From positions 1 through 64,000 of the forward strand of contig CAIONS010000048.1 of NCBI GenBank assembly GCA_903859715.1: a stretch of DNA of 64,000 nucleotides. Direction: 5' to 3'. Position numbers and translations under genes: made by a program. Within the stretch, counting starts at the first letter, position 1. Each line of letters opens with the position of its first letter. Positions 60,914 through 64,000 of this stretch are shown here, piece after piece. This DNA is from an uncultured Opitutia bacterium (GTDB lineage: Bacteria > Verrucomicrobiota > Verrucomicrobiia > Opitutales > Opitutaceae). The notes beneath the pieces are model-generated. The model had not been told where the DNA came from. It ran no database searches and saw nothing but the letters and a program-made list of their open reading frames with translations.

Positions 60914-61234
60914 ATGTACGTCGCCTGGACGACTTTGGCCACCCGGGCCGACGCTGAGAAACTGGCCGCGGAGGTCGTCGCCCGCGGTCTGGCTGTTTGC
61001 GCGCAGGTCGATGGACCGGTTACCTCATACTATCTCTGGCAAGGTCGGCCGGAGCGCGCCGAAGAATACCGTCTCTCTCTTAAGTGCCTACCAGCCAATA
61101 TCGCAGCACTCGAGACCCATGTTTTGAGTCATCATCCCTATGAAGTACCGGAATGGCTGGTCGTGCGCGCCGAGCAGGTGGGAGAAAAATACTTGTCATG
61201 GGCGAACACGGGCCCTACCAACTTGCCCCTTTAG
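60914..61234 (+). CDS. cutA: CutA-like divalent-cation tolerance protein
   Basis: A 106-residue CutA1 fold protein: VAWTTLATRADAEKLAAEVVARGLAVCAQV, SYYLWQGRPERAEEYRLSLK and VLSHHPYEVPEWLVV. CutA forms trimers and binds copper; its role in metal tolerance is weakly established. All family positions are present. The small basic protein gene follows after 27 bases. Confidence 0.9.
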   Translation: MYVAWTTLATRADAEKLAAEVVARGLAVCAQVDGPVTSYYLWQGRPERAEEYRLSLKCLPANIAALETHVLSHHPYEVPEWLVVRAEQVGEKYLSWANTGPTNLPL

Positions 61235-61261
61235 CAACTCGAACTCATCTCCTTTACCACC

Positions 61262-61417
61262 ATGTCACAGCACAAAAGCCTCCAAGGCGCCTCCGGCCTC
61301 GTCGTTAAACGCAACGTCCTCAAGCGCTTCGAGCGTGTCGACCTGCTCAAGAAACGCGGTCAATGGAAGGTCGGTGATCGCGTTCAGGGTCTCCGCAAGA
61401 CCAAGCCCGACGTCTGA
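61262..61417 (+). CDS. Chlamydia/Verrucomicrobia small basic protein
   Basis: A 51-residue, Lys/Arg-rich protein (MSQHKSLQGASGLVVKRN, VLKRFERVDLLKKRG, WKVGDRVQGLRKTKP). It matches the small basic protein family restricted to Chlamydiae and Verrucomicrobia, thought to associate with ribosomes. It is too short for usual gene calling but has a clean ATG-to-TGA frame, the full family pattern and a strong terminator 21 bases after the stop. It is the best single lineage marker in the window. Confidence 0.85.
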   Translation: MSQHKSLQGASGLVVKRNVLKRFERVDLLKKRGQWKVGDRVQGLRKTKPDV

Positions 61418-61437
61418 GCTTATCCGCTCCTTTCCTT

Positions 61438-61476
61438 GGCAGGCAGTTTTTCCGCTGCCTGCCTTTTTTATTTTTC
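61438..61476 (+). terminator. Rho-independent terminator after the small basic protein gene
   Basis: GGCAGGCAG (61438..61446) pairs with CTGCCTGCC (61455..61463), loop of eight, followed by TTTTTTATTTTT. It lies directly before the DedA gene, so that gene needs its own promoter or readthrough. Confidence 0.94.
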
Positions 61477-61489
61477 CGCTCCGCCCCTC

Positions 61490-62107
61490 ATGTTCAAAGG
61501 CCTTTTCGATTGGTATAATCAGTCGCTCGCCACCGGCGGCTATCCGCTGATCGTGCTGCTGATGGCGATCGAAAGTTCGATCGTGCCTTTGCCGAGCGAA
61601 TTCATCATCCCGCCGGCCATCATAGTCGCTCAAAAGACCGGCAACATGACGCTGCTGGGCATCGTCATCGCGGGCGCCTTTGGCTCATGGATCGGTGCCA
61701 CAGTCATGTACTGGCTGTCACGCTGGGCCGGCCGCCCGTTTGTCCTGCGCTACGGCCGCTACATTTTTATCCCCGCCGCCAAAGTTGAACAGGCGGAACT
61801 CTGGGCCGCGCAGTTCGGCAGCCTGGGCGTTTTCTTTTCCCGGCTGCTGCCGGTCGTACGCCACCTCATCGGCATCCCTGCCGGCATTGTGCGGATGAGC
61901 TTCTGGAAGTTTTCCACCTACACCGTCCTCGGATCTGCGCTCTGGTGCTATGTGCTCTGCCAAGTCGGCATCCAAGCCGGCAAGGACGACGCACTGATGC
62001 GCGGTGAATTGCACCGCGTCACGCTTTGGGCCGTGGGCGCGCTCATCGTGCTCGGGACCATCTATTACTTCTTTGTCCACCGGCTCACGCGGAAGCCTGC
62101 CAAGTAA
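61490..62107 (+). CDS. DedA-family membrane protein
   Basis: A 205-residue protein with the DedA/SNARE-associated fold: YPLIVLLMAIESSIVPLPSEFIIPPA, GAFGSWIGATVMYWLSRWAGRPF, and FFSRLLPVVRHLIGIPAGI, with the conserved Arg residues in SRLLPVVRH. DedA proteins support undecaprenyl phosphate or phospholipid flipping and proton homeostasis. ATG 61490 is chosen as the start of the amphipathic N-terminal helix. About five membrane segments are seen. Confidence 0.92.
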   Translation: MFKGLFDWYNQSLATGGYPLIVLLMAIESSIVPLPSEFIIPPAIIVAQKTGNMTLLGIVIAGAFGSWIGATVMYWLSRWAGRPFVLRYGRYIFIPAAKVEQAELWAAQFGSLGVFFSRLLPVVRHLIGIPAGIVRMSFWKFSTYTVLGSALWCYVLCQVGIQAGKDDALMRGELHRVTLWAVGALIVLGTIYYFFVHRLTRKPAK

Positions 62108-62176
62108 GCCGGTCACTCCGGAGTTTTCTTTGCGCTCGACAGGAAACGCGGCGCCATCGATTTTCCGGCGTTCATC

Positions 62177-62251
62177 GCGAGCGTAGCACAATGGATAGTG
62201 TAGTGGCCTCCGAAGCCATTGATCTGGGTTCGATTCCCAGCGCTCGCACCA
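62177..62251 (+). tRNA. tRNA-Arg (anticodon CCG)
   Basis: A 75-base gene: acceptor GCGAGCG/CGCTCGC, D-arm AGCACAATGGATAGTGT, anticodon stem TGGC/GCCA with loop CTCCGAA (anticodon CCG, reading CGG), T-arm CTGGG-TTCGATT-CCCAG, discriminator A and encoded CCA. Confidence 0.95.
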
Positions 62252-62331
62252 GTCCTCGCTGCCACGGCTGTGGCCATATAGGACTGCCGCCCCATAGCGC
62301 GCGTTCAACGGGTGAAGGAAGGCGCTGTCCA

Positions 62332-62438
62332 GCGCGGTAAGCTCAAAATCCGAAACCCGAAGCACGAAAAACCAGAGGACAACTTCGAAGCAGGCATTTC
62401 CTTCGTGCTTCGAATTTCCACCTTAGCGCTTACCGCGC
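62332..62438. repeat. Nested palindrome between tRNA-Arg and lpd
   Basis: Outer arms GCGCGGTAAGC (62332..62342) and GCTTACCGCGC (62428..62438) are exact inverses. Inner arms CGAAGCACGAA (62358..62368) and TTCGTGCTTCG (62402..62412) are also exact inverses. This is again one palindrome inside another. Confidence 0.8.
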
Positions 62439-62451
62439 CCCCCGGCGCGGT

Positions 62452-63849
62452 TCAGATATGGATCGCCTCGCCCGTCGTCGCCGCGGCGGATTCCATGACC
62501 GCCTCGCTGAGCGTCGGGTGCGCGTGGATCGTGTGGTGGATATCCTCAACCGTACCCTCCAGCTCGATCACGAGCCCGTACTCGGCGATCAGCTCGGTCG
62601 CCTCCGCCCCGATGATGTGCGCGCCCAAAATCTCGCCGGTCTTCGCATCGCTGATGACCTTCACAAAGCCCTCGGATTCCGCCGAGGCCACGGCCTTGCC
62701 GGACGCGGTGAACGGGAACTTGCCGACCTTGTAATTGAGGCCCTTCTCCTTCGCGGCCTTCTCCGTCAGGCCCGTGCTCGCCACCTGCGGCTGGCAATAC
62801 GTGCAGCCCGGGAAATTTTTCACGCGATGCGGCTTTGCAAAGCCAAACATGCCCTGGACCGCGTTGACCGCCTCATAGGTGGCCACGTGCGCCAGCCACG
62901 GCGGCCCGATGATGTCGCCGGCGGCATAGATGCCTTTCACGCTCGATTGGTAATCGTCGCCGACCTTCACGTAATTGCGGTCGAGTTCGAGCTTCACCTT
63001 GGCGGACAGCACACCTTCGAGGTTCGCCACCACGCCGATTGCGGACAGCACCGTCTCGGCCTCCACTTCCTCGCTCTTGCCGTCCTTCACGAGGTTGAGC
63101 TTCACGGACGTCTTTCCGACGCGGAAGTTTTCACACTTGGTGCCCGTGTGGATCACGATGCCCTGCTTTTCGAACGAGCGGTGCAGCGTCTTCGCCACTT
63201 CCTCGTCCTCCACCGGCAGGATCTGCGGGAGCATCTCGACCAGCGTCACTTTTGAACCGAAGGAATTGTAGAAATAGGCGAACTCCACGCCGATCGCACC
63301 GGCACCGACAATCACGATGGACTTCGGCAGCGTCTTACTCGCGAGGGCCTCGCGCGAAGTCATCACACGGGCTCCGTCCGCTTCCAGATCCGGGATGCGG
63401 CGCATCTTGCAGCCCGTGGCGATGAGGACGTTTTTCGTCTTGAGAAACTTCCCCTTGTGCTCGCCCTCGGTGATTTCGACCATGCCCGGCACGGTGACCT
63501 GGCCGCGGCCCACGAAGTAATCGACCTTGTTCTTCTTGAAGAGAAATTCGACGCCCTTCGCCATCTGCGACGCCACGCCCCGGGAGCGTTCCATCACCTT
63601 GGCGTAATCAAAGGAAACCTCCTTCACCGAGATCCCAAAGGTCTCGGCCTTCTTGATCTTCTGATAGAGTTCCGCGCTTTTGAGCAGCGCCTTGGTCGGG
63701 ATGCAGCCCCAGTTCAAGCAGGTGCCCCCCGCGCGTTCCATCTCGATGCAGGCAACGCGCTTGCCCAGTTGCCCGGCACGAATGGCGCCCGCGTAGCCCG
63801 CGGGTCCGCCGCCAATAACGATCAGGTCATATTCAAGGGAGTCGGCCAT
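62452..63849 (-). CDS. lpd: Dihydrolipoyl dehydrogenase
   Basis: The 465-residue E3 flavoprotein has FAD motif VIGGGPAGYAGAIRAGQLG, the disulfide C44-C49 in CLNWGC, NAD motif IVGAGAIGVEFAYF, YAAGDIIGPPWLAHVATYEA and the C-terminal IHAHPTLSEA with the catalytic His-Glu. It reoxidises dihydrolipoamide in pyruvate and 2-oxoglutarate dehydrogenase complexes and the glycine cleavage system. ATG 63849 is chosen; the upstream extension is not family-like. The partner subunits are not in the window, but an unidentified gene (63911..64000) lies upstream on the same strand. Confidence 0.95.
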   Translation of the reverse strand: MADSLEYDLIVIGGGPAGYAGAIRAGQLGKRVACIEMERAGGTCLNWGCIPTKALLKSAELYQKIKKAETFGISVKEVSFDYAKVMERSRGVASQMAKGVEFLFKKNKVDYFVGRGQVTVPGMVEITEGEHKGKFLKTKNVLIATGCKMRRIPDLEADGARVMTSREALASKTLPKSIVIVGAGAIGVEFAYFYNSFGSKVTLVEMLPQILPVEDEEVAKTLHRSFEKQGIVIHTGTKCENFRVGKTSVKLNLVKDGKSEEVEAETVLSAIGVVANLEGVLSAKVKLELDRNYVKVGDDYQSSVKGIYAAGDIIGPPWLAHVATYEAVNAVQGMFGFAKPHRVKNFPGCTYCQPQVASTGLTEKAAKEKGLNYKVGKFPFTASGKAVASAESEGFVKVISDAKTGEILGAHIIGAEATELIAEYGLVIELEGTVEDIHHTIHAHPTLSEAVMESAAATTGEAIHI

Positions 63850-63910
63850 GGTGAAATAGAGTGGGTTTGGCCCAACCGTCGCTCTGGCCGTCCCGACCGT
63901 CAAACGGATT

Positions 63911-64000
63911 CTAGATATCGATCACGTCGTCGCGCTTCGCCGGTTTGGCCGGCTTCGGCGGACTGCGCACGATCAGGCTGGCGATCAGATTGGTCGCGCT
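63911..64000 (-). CDS. 3' end of an unidentified gene, cut by the window edge
   Basis: The last 29 codons before TAG (63913..63911) read SATNLIASLIVRSPPKPAKP and AKRDDVIDI. The Pro/Lys-rich linker and acidic end look like the tail of a larger protein, preceded by what may be the end of a hydrophobic helix (NLIASLIVR). It ends 61 bases before lpd. The family cannot be named from this fragment. Confidence 0.55.
   Translation of the reverse strand, partial: SATNLIASLIVRSPPKPAKPAKRDDVIDI

Noticed and set aside
62026-62340. Frames running through the tRNA-Arg gene on both strands
   Set aside because: The tRNA folds completely and explains the sequence; the frames have no family similarity.

Overview
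This is a GC-rich bacterial chromosome segment whose content points to the Verrucomicrobiota, most likely an Opitutaceae relative. The main pointers are a gene for the Chlamydia/Verrucomicrobia small basic protein (61262..61417), the DUF1800/DUF1501 pair, Gram-negative envelope genes (RND pump, TolC, LpxL-like and heptosyltransferase-like proteins), and intergenic palindromes of the kind seen in that group. The taxonomic call is inference; no 16S gene lies in the window. No prophage, CRISPR array or complete insertion sequence was seen.

Layout. 1-3000: a REP-associated tyrosine transposase (RAYT) gene broken by one in-frame TGA and flanked by two copies of a GTAG-hairpin REP, then mpl, an unexplained intergenic stretch and the remnant of an M16 peptidase gene. 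3000-12750: priA, a Fur-type regulator with a TPR protein, a ParE-type toxin-antitoxin pair, a TauE/DUF1634 pair, and an overlapping hemW-DUF62-M23 operon. 12950-23000: a nuclease/phosphatase-fold protein, an M48 protease, xseB-dxs, a deacetylase gene and a VOC gene both cut at one junction, lexA with a palindromic operator candidate, a Phd/VapC pair and a GT39-type membrane protein. 23052-29585: a tripartite RND efflux operon and a small lipoprotein. 30034-31626: a 1.5 kb two-gene segment bounded by tRNA-Gly(CCC) and a decayed copy of its 3' end. 31671-38720: recR-ybaB, an SDR, a DJ-1 protein, a truncated asnB, a flavin disulfide oxidoreductase, hisA and an M42 peptidase. 38785-46884: the tig-clpP-clpX operon, tsaB-alr and the DUF1800-DUF1501 pair. 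47009-58860: ugd, ftsH, tilS, serS, a heptosyltransferase, an acyltransferase-heptosyltransferase fusion, two Dpp/Opp ATPases, trmL and a response regulator. 59123-64000: thrB-smpB-rpoZ, cutA, the small basic protein, a DedA protein, tRNA-Arg(CCG), lpd and the end of one more gene.

The most coherent unusual theme is the intergenic DNA. At least two REP families with a GTAG tetranucleotide are present. Family A flanks the broken RAYT gene. Family B (GTAGCAGCCGACGT...) has seven copies, six of them in inverted pairs between convergent genes. In three places (mpl, the M23 peptidase gene and hisA) the GTAG of the REP itself supplies the TAG stop codon of the adjoining gene. Several other palindrome families sit in other intergenic gaps, in places one nested inside another.
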